From contig NZ_AP023086.1 of NCBI RefSeq assembly GCF_021655555.1, positions 1,250,001 through 1,314,000 on the forward strand: 64,000 nucleotides of DNA. Direction: 5' to 3'. Under the pieces are notes generated by a model, which searched no databases, was not told the origin of the DNA, and saw nothing but the letters and a program-made list of their open reading frames with translations. This document shows, piece by piece, positions 1 to 9,472 of the stretch. Within the stretch, counting starts at the first letter, position 1. Every line of letters begins with the position of its first letter. Origin of the DNA: Marinagarivorans cellulosilyticus (GTDB lineage: Bacteria; Pseudomonadota; Gammaproteobacteria; Pseudomonadales; Cellvibrionaceae). The position numbers and the translations under genes were made by a program.

Positions 1-2402
<2,402 letters not shown>

Positions 2403-2624
2403 ATAACAGAAGTGATTGTGTTGACTGAGAAAGATAAAGTCATAATGCAACACCGGATAGAGTGTAAGAGATAAACAAACTATCTAAGATATTACAGCGT
2501 AAAATACAAAACAGCGTATTCTACAAACCTACAAACTTCGCAATTCGTCGACTTATTCGGTGCGGAAGGGCATAAGCTTAGCTAAACGTTAAACTTACTA
2601 AGACCTAACCAAACCAAACAGTTT

Positions 2625-2741
2625 TCCTGACAACAATAGAGCATTGGAACCACCTGATCCCATACCGAACTCAGTAGTGAAACGATGTATCGCCGATGGT
2701 AGTGTGGCGTTTCGCCATGTGAGAGTAGGTCATTGTCAGGT
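2625..2741 (+). rRNA. 5S ribosomal RNA
   Basis: The typical gammaproteobacterial 5S core is present (CCGAACTCAGTAGTGAAACG, then CGCCGATGGTAGTGTGG, then GAGAGTAGGTCATTGTCAGG). The 5' and 3' ends pair (CCTGACAA with TTGTCAGG), which sets the boundaries to within a few bases. It lies about 220 bases after 23S with no tRNA in between, and a terminator follows directly. Confidence 0.95.
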
Positions 2742-2755
2742 TTTATTCCGAAAAA

Positions 2756-2788
2756 CCCCTTAATCTTACGATTAAGGGGTTTTTTTTA
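2756..2788 (+). terminator. rRNA operon intrinsic terminator
   Basis: A perfect stem CCCCTTAAT / ATTAAGGGG around a short loop is followed by an unbroken run of T residues. It lies 15 bases after the 5S gene and is a textbook rho-independent terminator closing the rRNA operon. Confidence 0.92.
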
Positions 2789-3066
2789 TGGCTAATGCTT
2801 TCACGCCGGCTGGACTGAGCAGGGCGGATTTAACTTCGTGATGAAAAGTCGTTGGCCGGCTGCACGGAAAGACGTTATCGATCTAAAAAGGCAGAAGGCT
2901 TTTGTGTTGCTGCGGCCTTAAGAATAGCGACTGCTATAAAATTTGAATAGATAACTAAGAGAAATTTAATTGCTATCTCGTTAACATCTTTGATGCACCT
3001 GGGCTTCGATTATTAGTTATTCGATGATTCGTTTGCCCTTTCTTTACCTTTTAAATATTTATTTTA
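2789..3066. other. Intergenic stretch with no recognised feature
   Basis: No convincing ORF, RNA or repeat is visible between the rRNA terminator and the left edge of the duplicated T6SS module. It becomes AT-rich towards 3000-3066. This sequence is not repeated at the second module, so the duplication boundary lies at its right end. Confidence 0.5.
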
Positions 3067-3086
3067 AAATTAATTTCCAATAAATA

Positions 3087-3304
3087 GTGTCAGAGTCAGG
3101 GTGAGCGACTCGTCCCAATATTTGTTTTCCTTGTAGGTGTAAATCGTCCCGACAGACCTTGAATTCCGTGGCTTTGAGGCGGTTGTTACGTGCATTAAAA
3201 AAGAGTGTCAGAGTCAAAGCTGTACATTTTTTAGACGTATAAAAAAGGTGTCAGAGTGGGCAAAAAAAGGGTGCCAGTGTCGGTTGATTAAAAGGTGTCA
3301 GAGT
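3087..3304 (+). repeat. GTGTCAGAGT repeats upstream of hcp, copy A
   Basis: GTGTCAGAGT occurs at 3087-3096, 3205-3214, 3248-3257 and 3295-3304, with a degenerate GTGCCAGTGT at 3271-3280. The first two extend to GTGTCAGAGTCA. All are on the same strand as hcp, end about 130 bases before its start codon, and are spaced irregularly (118, 43 and 47 bases between exact starts). They could be protein-binding sites or remnants of REP/RAYT-associated sequence. The cluster is duplicated with the module. Confidence 0.6.
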
Positions 3305-3435
3305 GGGTAATAAAGTGAAAATTAGGGGGTTTTCATCCGTAAATGGCTCTGTTTAAATGGCCTCCAGTTGCTGATGAGCAGCACAACAAAACCTTTAACA
3401 AACAACATTCATTATCTGGAAAGAGGAATTCAATC

Positions 3436-3924
3436 ATGGCTATTTACATGAACTACAACGAGAACACTCCTGCTGGCAACGTAACCGCACAAGGTTTCGA
3501 AGGCTGGATTGAAGTGGACAGCTTCAACTTCGGTGTAGGCCGTGCCATCACCATGGAAGCCGGTGCAATGTCTAACCGTGAAGCGACTCGCCCAAGCTTG
3601 AGCGAAGTCACTATCACTAAATCATTAGATGCAGCTTCTGGTGGCTTGTTTAAGCAATCTGTAACCGGTGATACGGGTGTGACTGTTAAGTTCCACGTTG
3701 TTCAAACGGGCGCAACGGCGGTTGAAACTTTCGCTATCATCACGTTGGAAGAGTGCATCATCTCTTCTTACAACATCTCTGCAGCTGCCGGTTCAGCACC
3801 TCAAGAAACCATTTCTTTGAGCTTTGCTAAAATCGAAGCTGACTTGCGTCACGCTGACAAAACCAACATCAACAGCGATCTTGGTTTGTCTGGCTACGAC
3901 CTTACTACTGCAACACCTATCTAA
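3436..3924 (+). CDS. hcp: Hcp, type VI secretion tube protein (copy A)
   Basis: Hcp forms stacked hexameric rings that make the inner tube of the type VI secretion system and also carries effectors. The 162-aa product has the usual family length and Hcp-type sequence: an early AQGFEGWIEVDSFNFGVGR segment, then SEVTITKSLDAASG, and a late EETISLSFAKIE-like strand. The ATG at 3436 is chosen because AAAGAGGA lies at good spacing before it and family members begin MAIYM-like. An in-frame ATG at 3343 would add 31 atypical residues. The protein is identical to copy B. A strong hairpin (3937-3968) follows the stop. No TssA-M structural genes are in the window, so this is an orphan hcp-vgrG locus. Confidence 0.95.
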   Translation: MAIYMNYNENTPAGNVTAQGFEGWIEVDSFNFGVGRAITMEAGAMSNREATRPSLSEVTITKSLDAASGGLFKQSVTGDTGVTVKFHVVQTGATAVETFAIITLEECIISSYNISAAAGSAPQETISLSFAKIEADLRHADKTNINSDLGLSGYDLTTATPI

Positions 3925-3936
3925 GTTGGGTGATGC

Positions 3937-3968
3937 GATGGCGGCCTGAGCGTTTCTCGGGCGCCATC
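3937..3968 (+). terminator. Strong hairpin just after hcp (copy A)
   Basis: GATGGCG-g-CCTGAG pairs with CTCGGG-CGCCATC around the loop CGTTT, giving 13 pairs with a single bulge, 12 bases after the hcp stop. No T run follows (TTGCTAGT), so it is better read as a 3'-end stabiliser, processing end or partial terminator. That would allow far more Hcp than VgrG to be made. The identical hairpin in copy B is at 33839-33870. Confidence 0.65.
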
Positions 3969-3983
3969 TTGCTAGTCAGTTCT

Positions 3984-4421
3984 CCTCACACGGATGTGGT
4001 CTTCTGTGAGGGATCCACACTGAATAGCCCTTATTTAAAAAGAGTGATTCATGCAGGATGCATGAGTGGCGTGCAACAAACAGGGAACGCTAGGATAGCG
4101 ATAAACAACAGGCTGTTGTGATAAGGAATACACGAACCACGGTAGGTTCACGGAATAGACTGGGATGTTTTTACGAGAGGAACGTGTTGAATGATTCAAC
4201 ACACAGGATATGTATAGCCTAAGGGATGGGCACCAGGGGTGGAGTTTATTGTTAGGGAAAACGCACGGAGATTCATGGGATACTGAATTTCTGCAGGGAA
4301 GATTGATAAGCGTAGGATGTTGTTTATCAGTAACCTTATCAGGGAGGGTATGTGGATGAAAGCTGCAGTCGCCTCGATCACCTTGGGCCGAGTATTCGTT
4401 ATATAGCGGGTGCGTCGGCCC
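3984..4421 (+). ncRNA. Candidate GGA-rich structured RNA (CsrB/RsmZ-like) between hcp and vgrG, copy A
   Basis: Between 3992 and 4356 there are 19 GGA trinucleotides on this strand and almost no TCC. Many are presented in hairpins: CACA-CGGA-TGTG (3987-3998, an exact match to ACANGGANGU), CATGCA-GGA-TGCATG (4050-4064), CGCTA-GGA-TAGCG (4088-4100). Neighbouring hairpins include CAACA-GGC-TGTTG (4106-4118) and GTTGAA-TGA-TTCAAC (4186-4200). A final GC-rich stem GGGCCGA/TCGGCCC (4385-4421) precedes a weak T-rich stretch. CsrB-type RNAs that titrate CsrA/RsmA have this composition and size. It could be a separate sRNA or part of the hcp-vgrG transcript. No ORF in it is convincing. The function is inference; copy B keeps 17 of the 19 GGAs. 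Confidence 0.5.
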
Positions 4422-4491
4422 ATTTAATTTGTGCCTTTGAATTGCGCAATGTCAGAGGCTAAGTTTTCACACTTCTTATTGTTGGTTTGTC

Positions 4492-6567
4492 ATGTCTCAG
4501 CTTAGCCAGAATAGTCGTTTAGTTCGGATAAAAACGCCTTTAGCGACCGATACCTTTATTGTTTCTGCCTTAGATGGCGAAGAGCGTATTTCCGGTAATT
4601 TTCAATACGACCTGGGTTTGCTCTCCAATAACCACACCGTCGCCCATACCGACTTGCTTGGCAAAGCTGTCACGCTGAGTATTTATACCGAGGGTGAAGA
4701 AAAGTGCCGCTACATTCACGGTTATGTGAATGGCTTACGCATGTTAGATGTGAACGACGACGGCTTGCGCGGTTACCATATGAGCGTGGTACCGGGTTTA
4801 TGGTTTGCAAGCCTTAATTCCAATAACCGTATCTTCCAAGATAAAAGCGCAAAAGATATTATCGACGAAGTGCTGGGGCATTATTCCAGCGTTTTAAAAT
4901 TCGATTTCTCATTAAACGGCAAACCGCTTACGCGTGAATATTGCGTACAGTTTGATGAAACCGATTATGAATTTGTTCACCGTTTACTCGCCGAAGAAGG
5001 CATTAGTTATTATTTTAAGCACCAAGACGGTGAGCATAAACTGATTTTTGTGGATGACGCGCAAGGCTTTTTTGATTGCGATGTTGATGCCTTAGATTAC
5101 GACGGTGGCGGCAGTCAGCCCACCCAAAACAGCGTGCACCGGTGGGAGCGTAGCTACAGCTTCCACACCAACGCCGTCGAAACCACCGATTACAACGAAT
5201 TCGCCACGACCAACCAATATAAAAGTAAGGTCAATACCACCAGTGACTTAAACGGCGCATCGCCTTATACCATGCGTCATTTCGGTATTTATCGCTTTCA
5301 AACCGACGGCGACTCAAAGCACGCCTTTGACAGCGGCGACAACACCGCCCGCGCAACCAGTATTATCGAAGCCGAAGAAGGGCAATTCGATTTAGCCAAT
5401 GGCACCAGCGATTGTGGCCAGTTAGCCGCCGGCGGACGCTTTACCATAGAGCATCCACTGGAAAGCGAGCAGGGTACCTATACCATTACCCGCATGACCG
5501 TGACGGCGCGCGAAGGCAATGGTCGCGATACCTTTTTTGAAAATGATTTTGAGTGTGTACCCTCAACCAAGCTTGTGCGTCCATTATGGCGGCGTGCGCC
5601 TAAAACCATCGATGCGCCACAAGTCGCCACTGTCGAAGAAGTAAAGGCCACCGAATCCGATAGCTCGTCTGATGTGTACACCCAGCTAAAAGTAAAATTC
5701 CCATGGCACAGTGAACAAAGTTCCTGCTGGGTACGCGTTGCGCAAGCATTTGCGGGTAAAAACTGGGGGGCTAACTTTGTGCCGCGTATTGGCCAAGAAG
5801 TGATAGTCACCTATATCAATGGCGACCCTTGCCGGCCCATTATTACGGGCGCGGTGTATAACGGTACCAACGAAGGCCCCAATTACACCGCCACCCAAAG
5901 CGGCTGGAAAACCCAATACGATAGCAGCCAAATTAATGAATTCCGCTTTGATGATAAACCCGATTCCGAAGAGGTATACATGGAAGCGGGTAAAGACCAT
6001 AACTGGGTGGTGCATAACGACCAAACCGGTTTGGTGGAAAATGATCAAACCTTAGAAGTCCTGCAAAACCGCACCATCACCGTCACCGAAGGCGACGAAA
6101 GCATCACGGTCAAAAAAGGCAATCGCACAGTCGCAGTAGATGAAGGCGACTACGACACGACTGTAGGTAAAGGTGACCACTCCACGACAGTGAGTAAAGG
6201 CGACCAGAAAAATACTATAGCGAAAGGCGATAAAATCACTACCGTCAGCAAAGGGGATCAAAAGGCCACGATCAGCAAAGGCGATGATATTCTCGGCATT
6301 AATATGGGCGATCGCAAAGTCACCTTAGGTAAGGGTGATCACGTGGTTAAAGCCAATGTAGGTAAATACACGGTCAATGCGAAAGGCGGTGTTAAAGTGG
6401 AATCGTTGGCTTCAATAGAATTTAAGTGTGGTTCAAGTAGCATCAAAATGACGCCGGCAGGCATCACCATCAAAGGCATGATGCTAACGTGTAAAGGCGA
6501 TGCAATGGCCGAAGTTAAGGCTGGTGGTATGTTAACGCTGAAAGGCGGTATAACAATGATTAACTAA
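4492..6567 (+). CDS. vgrG: VgrG (TssI), type VI secretion spike protein (copy A)
   Basis: VgrG trimers cap the Hcp tube and form the T6SS puncturing spike. The 691-aa product shows a gp27-like N-terminal part (about 1-370, with the typical YCVQFDETDYEFVHRLLAEEG at 150-170). A gp5-type OB fold follows (about 395-460, LKVKFPWHSE...SCWVRVAQ...GANFVPRIGQEV). Then ten consecutive nine-residue repeats of the type KGDxxTTVx (533-622) form a beta-helical needle, with a short conserved tail to 691. No toxin domain is attached, so it is not an evolved VgrG. The ATG at 4492 lacks an obvious Shine-Dalgarno sequence. It differs from copy B at residues 106 (A/T), 564 (S/T) and 577 (A/S). Confidence 0.95.
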   Translation: MSQLSQNSRLVRIKTPLATDTFIVSALDGEERISGNFQYDLGLLSNNHTVAHTDLLGKAVTLSIYTEGEEKCRYIHGYVNGLRMLDVNDDGLRGYHMSVVPGLWFASLNSNNRIFQDKSAKDIIDEVLGHYSSVLKFDFSLNGKPLTREYCVQFDETDYEFVHRLLAEEGISYYFKHQDGEHKLIFVDDAQGFFDCDVDALDYDGGGSQPTQNSVHRWERSYSFHTNAVETTDYNEFATTNQYKSKVNTTSDLNGASPYTMRHFGIYRFQTDGDSKHAFDSGDNTARATSIIEAEEGQFDLANGTSDCGQLAAGGRFTIEHPLESEQGTYTITRMTVTAREGNGRDTFFENDFECVPSTKLVRPLWRRAPKTIDAPQVATVEEVKATESDSSSDVYTQLKVKFPWHSEQSSCWVRVAQAFAGKNWGANFVPRIGQEVIVTYINGDPCRPIITGAVYNGTNEGPNYTATQSGWKTQYDSSQINEFRFDDKPDSEEVYMEAGKDHNWVVHNDQTGLVENDQTLEVLQNRTITVTEGDESITVKKGNRTVAVDEGDYDTTVGKGDHSTTVSKGDQKNTIAKGDKITTVSKGDQKATISKGDDILGINMGDRKVTLGKGDHVVKANVGKYTVNAKGGVKVESLASIEFKCGSSSIKMTPAGITIKGMMLTCKGDAMAEVKAGGMLTLKGGITMIN

Positions 6568-6580
6568 TTGTTGTAAAAAT

Positions 6581-6646
6581 AGAAAACAGAAAACAGAAAA
6601 CAGAAAAATATTTTTCGACGATTAAAACCCTTAATAAAAAGGGTTT
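6581..6646 (+). repeat. AGAAAAC tandem repeat and hairpin after vgrG (copy A)
   Basis: Three perfect AGAAAAC units and one AGAAAAA (6581-6608) are followed by a hairpin AAACCCTT/AAGGGTTT (6625-6646) 18 bases before the next start codon. The hairpin has no T run beyond GGGTTTAAT, so it may modulate rather than end transcription. The whole arrangement recurs in copy B, where one extra A precedes the repeats. Confidence 0.5.
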
Positions 6647-6664
6647 AATGCAAGAGTTAACACC

Positions 6665-7252
6665 ATGAATGATTTTGTGAAAATCGCAGTCCCTGTCGCG
6701 GGCGATTTACTTCAGCATATGGATTTGAGTGAAGACGAGGCCGAGCAACATATTGATGCCACTCAGCATCCTGCCACAGTCGTCGAGCAATTAATGAAAG
6801 CGGGATTCAATTTAGATGCCGTGCGCCTGCTGGCGCATGCCTTGCCCAAGCGCGAGGCCGTTTGGTGGTCGTGCTTAGCGGTACGGCAAAACCCCATCGA
6901 AGAAAACTCGCTAGAAGCGCAAGCTATTGCGGCCACCGAAGCCTGGGTGCGCACGCCGACAGAAGAGCTGCGCTTGCTGTGCCGCGAGTTAGCCGAAAAA
7001 CTCAAACACAAAACACCGGCAAGTTGGGCTGCTATGGCGGCCGCTTGGTCGACAGGCAGCTTAGCGCCGCAAGATGATCCTGAAGTGGCACCGCCAGAAT
7101 ACCTTTATGCCCATGCTGTTGGCGGCGCGGTCAATTTAGCGGCTGTCGAAGGCGATGCCGAGCAAGCTAAAAATCGCTACCCGACGTATTTTGCGCAAGG
7201 CTTCGACTTAGCGCGCGGTGGCAGTGGTCAAGTACAACCGCTTGTTAATTAA
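6665..7252 (+). CDS. T6SS-associated protein, DUF6931-like (copy A)
   Basis: This 195-aa predicted soluble, alpha-helical protein has no signal peptide or membrane segment. It begins MNDFVKIAVPVAGDLLQ and has a conserved-looking core LLAHALPKREAVWWSCLAVR (56-75). It resembles a family found beside vgrG and PAAR genes (DUF6931 in my recollection). Its position between vgrG and PAAR suggests an adaptor or chaperone role in loading the spike tip, which is inference only. Copy B differs at residues 47 (G/E) and 89 (A/T). Confidence 0.6.
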   Translation: MNDFVKIAVPVAGDLLQHMDLSEDEAEQHIDATQHPATVVEQLMKAGFNLDAVRLLAHALPKREAVWWSCLAVRQNPIEENSLEAQAIAATEAWVRTPTEELRLLCRELAEKLKHKTPASWAAMAAAWSTGSLAPQDDPEVAPPEYLYAHAVGGAVNLAAVEGDAEQAKNRYPTYFAQGFDLARGGSGQVQPLVN

Positions 7253-7280
7253 CACAACGAACCTACGCTGAGGAACACCC

Positions 7281-7574
7281 ATGGGAAAGCCCGCATCACG
7301 CATTACCGACATGCACGTATGCCCGCTCAGTTCGGGGCCAGTCCCGCATGTGGGCGGCCCCATCGTCTCGCCGGGCGGCCCGACGGTATTAATTGGTAAA
7401 TTGCCCTCTGCCACACTTGGCAGTACTTGCGTTTGCGTTGGGCCACCCGATGTGGTGGTGATGGGTAGCACCACAGTGATGATCTGTAAAAAGCCCGCTG
7501 CGCGTATGGGCGATAGCACCGCGCATGGCGGCAAAATTGTGGTCGGCTGCCCTACTGTATTGATTGGGGGGTAA
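7281..7574 (+). CDS. PAAR-domain protein, T6SS spike tip (copy A)
   Basis: PAAR proteins form a sharp cone that binds the VgrG needle tip and often carries or recruits the effector. The 97-aa product is a bare PAAR domain: repeated glycine-proline turns (PGGPTVLIG, GPPDVVVMGSTTVMI, CPTVLIGG) and conserved metal-ligand candidates (H13, C15, and the MGDSTAHGG segment with its His). A GAGG Shine-Dalgarno sequence lies 7-8 bases upstream. There is no C-terminal toxin extension, so any effector must be separate. The protein is identical to copy B. The duplication ends right after its stop codon. Confidence 0.93.
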   Translation: MGKPASRITDMHVCPLSSGPVPHVGGPIVSPGGPTVLIGKLPSATLGSTCVCVGPPDVVVMGSTTVMICKKPAARMGDSTAHGGKIVVGCPTVLIGG

Positions 7575-7594
7575 TTGGTCAGCTGGGAATGTGG

Positions 7595-8419
7595 TTACTG
7601 TGCTGTAATGCTTCGTTGTTCTAGAGCGCGTAACCGTTCGGCTATGGTGGGCCAGTGTTTGAGCCAACAACAGTTATGGTCGCTGTCGATTAGATTCAGC
7701 TCCGCAAGAGGGTCGTTGCTGAGGGCTTGTTTTATGAGTGTTGGCGGAATATTGCGATCATTTTCGCCAGCATAGTGCCACCGAAATACCGTGCTAGATA
7801 GCGGTAATTGTCTACTGGGGTTTGATGACTCCTTCAGTGGAAGGAAGTTGTGATGCTTGGTCCAAGCGTCAGGGTCTATGTTGCCGGCTAGGGTGACAAT
7901 ACCCGCTATGTCCTTGCGTTTTTGTGCAATAAGCATGGCTAAAGTGCCGCCCCCGCTGTGGCCAATCAATACTAAGGGCTTGTGCCCATACTGTTGCTGA
8001 ATTTGGTTTAGCGCGTCATTTAATACTTCGGCCACTTGTTGGTTGTAGCGGGCGCTGGTCCACCAGTAGGGTTCACAGGGGGCTGGTGGTACTGATGTAA
8101 ACCCGTAGCATGGGCGCTCTAGGTATACGCTATCTTGCGGTGTTGCCATCATAAGTTTAAGCGTAAGTTTTTGTCGGCTAGTGGGGTTGCTGCTTTGAAT
8201 GTATCCGCGCTTCCAGGGGCGGCCATCGCCTTCTAGGTAAATATATCGCCAGCCAGGGGCTTGGTTAGTGTATTGGCTGTACGTAAAAAGCGGCGGAAAA
8301 TTGTCGACAGCGAATTGCTCGATAGCGCAATGATCACACTTTAGCGTGCTACACCCTGTTATAACGCAAAAGTGAAATGTCATGCAGAACCAATAGCGCG
8401 CAGAGGTTAGAAGCTTCAT
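7595..8419 (-). CDS. Lipoprotein alpha/beta hydrolase
   Basis: The 274-aa product carries a lipoprotein signal with lipobox ITGC (Cys23), so it is probably anchored in a periplasmic membrane leaflet. The nucleophile elbow GHSGGG places the catalytic serine at 155. A late SDH segment (around 246-250) would supply the histidine, fitting an alpha/beta hydrolase. The substrate is unknown. It is convergent with the PAAR gene, 20 bases away, at the point where the duplication ends, so it belongs to the local sequence and not to the repeated module. A role with the T6SS is possible but unsupported: effectors are not normally lipoproteins. Confidence 0.75.
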   Translation of the reverse strand: MKLLTSARYWFCMTFHFCVITGCSTLKCDHCAIEQFAVDNFPPLFTYSQYTNQAPGWRYIYLEGDGRPWKRGYIQSSNPTSRQKLTLKLMMATPQDSVYLERPCYGFTSVPPAPCEPYWWTSARYNQQVAEVLNDALNQIQQQYGHKPLVLIGHSGGGTLAMLIAQKRKDIAGIVTLAGNIDPDAWTKHHNFLPLKESSNPSRQLPLSSTVFRWHYAGENDRNIPPTLIKQALSNDPLAELNLIDSDHNCCWLKHWPTIAERLRALEQRSITAQ

Positions 8420-8648
8420 AGTATTCGTGTGAATATAAAGACGTAAGTATCCTAACAGATAAATGAGTGATCGAAGGGGATGCGACCATTGTGTTTTTAG
8501 GTTAAAGTTCGGCCCCGTAAATACGCATTAGTGTTTGGATGTCGGCTTTGGCGTTGTATTTAGAACGTGCCTAATAGCTGACGGTTATCATTAATCGTAT
8601 CTCACCGTGATTATCAATACACATCACTGTTTTAGCCAAAGGAGAGTC

Positions 8649-8663
8649 ATGCGTTATGCCTAG
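8649..8663 (+). other. Four-codon leader ORF overlapping the RAYT start
   Basis: ATG CGT TAT GCC TAG reads M-R-Y-A-stop and overlaps the ATG at 8656 in another frame. The clear Shine-Dalgarno AAGGAG (8639-8644) is spaced ideally for the ATG at 8649 and too far for 8656. Translation of the transposase homologue may therefore depend on reinitiation or coupling. It could also be chance. Confidence 0.35.
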
Positions 8664-9465
8664 GTTACCCCGCTTACAGATAGCGGATATCCCTCAGCAT
8701 ATTGTCCAGGTAGGGCACAACGGTTTATCGTGTTTTTTCGATGATGAAGATTATGAGTTTTATTTACAGAGCTTAAAGTCTGCCGCCGAGCAATATAACG
8801 TGAATGTTCACGCTTATGTTTTGCTACCCAATATGATACAAATTGTCGCAACACCCAAGATGGCTAATGGCGTTTCGTCATTAATGCAGTCCTTGGGGCG
8901 CCGCTATGTTCAATATGTAAACCACCGTTATAAGCGCTCGGGTACGCTTTGGGATGGGCGCTATAAGTCTAGCTTGATTGACAGTGCTTCCTATTTGCTG
9001 AGCTGTTATCGTTACGTCGAGCTCAAGCCCATGTACAAAGGGTTATGCGACTCCCTGAATGACTATCCGTGGTCGAGTTTTCGCCATCATGCGGGCCTAG
9101 AGCATAGCCCGCTTATAATCGATCACCGCCTTTATGATGCCTTAGGTGAAACGCGAGTTGAGCGTTGCCAAGAGTATCGACGCTTATTTCGTTATGATTT
9201 TGATCAACGTTTATCTCAATATATTGCCGAAACGATTAAGCTTGGGCATGTGTTAGGTGGTGATGCGTTTAAAGATAAAATCGAGCAAGTTGCGAACCAG
9301 CGTGTAAGACCGCTTAAGCGGGGGCGACCGCGCAAAGATGCGGAAGAGCTAAATGATGACATGGCTGATGACGCGGCTAAGACCGAGCCTGTTATTACCG
9401 ACCCAAATATGCCAGTAATAAAACCAACACTGGCAGCTTCTGCGCAATGGCCTTTAAAAAGCTAG
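8656..9465 (+). CDS. REP-associated transposase-like protein (Y1_Tnp/RAYT) lacking HUH histidines
   Basis: This 269-aa protein follows the Y1 transposase (TnpA-REP, RAYT) family along its first 170 residues: MPRLPRLQ start, LMQSLGRRYVQYVNHRY (76-92), GTLWDGRYKSSLID (96-109), CYRYVELKP with the expected catalytic Tyr (Y120), and DYPWSSFR. In active members the segment here read LLPNMIQIVATP carries the HUH motif as NHVH. Here both histidines are replaced (M60 and Q62), so metal-dependent nicking should be lost. The C-terminal tail has a basic KRGRPRKD run resembling an AT-hook, then an acidic stretch. It may be a domesticated DNA-binding protein. It lies just upstream of dnaX. Confidence 0.85.
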   Translation: MPRLPRLQIADIPQHIVQVGHNGLSCFFDDEDYEFYLQSLKSAAEQYNVNVHAYVLLPNMIQIVATPKMANGVSSLMQSLGRRYVQYVNHRYKRSGTLWDGRYKSSLIDSASYLLSCYRYVELKPMYKGLCDSLNDYPWSSFRHHAGLEHSPLIIDHRLYDALGETRVERCQEYRRLFRYDFDQRLSQYIAETIKLGHVLGGDAFKDKIEQVANQRVRPLKRGRPRKDAEELNDDMADDAAKTEPVITDPNMPVIKPTLAASAQWPLKS

Positions 9466-9472
9466 TATCGAC

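Larger units (their letters stand above)
3067..7575 (+). repeat. T6SS spike module, copy A of a long direct repeat
   Basis: About 4.5 kb from AAATTAATTTCC to the stop codon of the PAAR gene recurs nearly identically at 32969-37478. Both copies are in the same orientation, at an offset of 29902 bases that becomes 29903 after a one-base indel near 6575. Similarity ends abruptly at both sides: base 3066 differs from 32968, and the sequences part right after the PAAR stop. Differences are scattered and mostly synonymous. The unit carries five regulatory-looking repeats, hcp, a structured spacer, vgrG, a 195-aa gene and PAAR. Confidence 0.95.

Noticed and set aside
3087..3304. CRISPR array made by the GTGTCAGAGT repeats
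   Set aside because: Repeats are only 10-12 bases, spacing is irregular (43-118 bases), and no cas genes are present.
3357..3371. Sigma-54-like TGG...TTGC upstream of hcp
   Set aside because: GG and GC are 9 bases apart instead of the required 10.
3343..3435. In-frame ATG upstream of hcp adding 31 residues (and the same at 33245)
   Set aside because: The added residues do not resemble any Hcp, whereas ATG 3436 has a good ribosome-binding site and a family-typical start.
3930..4423. ORFs of 63 and 75 codons in the hcp-vgrG spacer (both copies)
   Set aside because: They have no ribosome-binding site or protein-like composition, and the GGA/hairpin pattern explains the region better.
3925..4491. 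Group II intron remnant or HEARO/omega-RNA-like element in the hcp-vgrG spacer
   Set aside because: I found no recognisable intron domain V, no intron-type 5' end and no IscB/IsrB or maturase ORF. The GGA-loop pattern fits a Csr-type RNA better, but a covariance-model search would be decisive.
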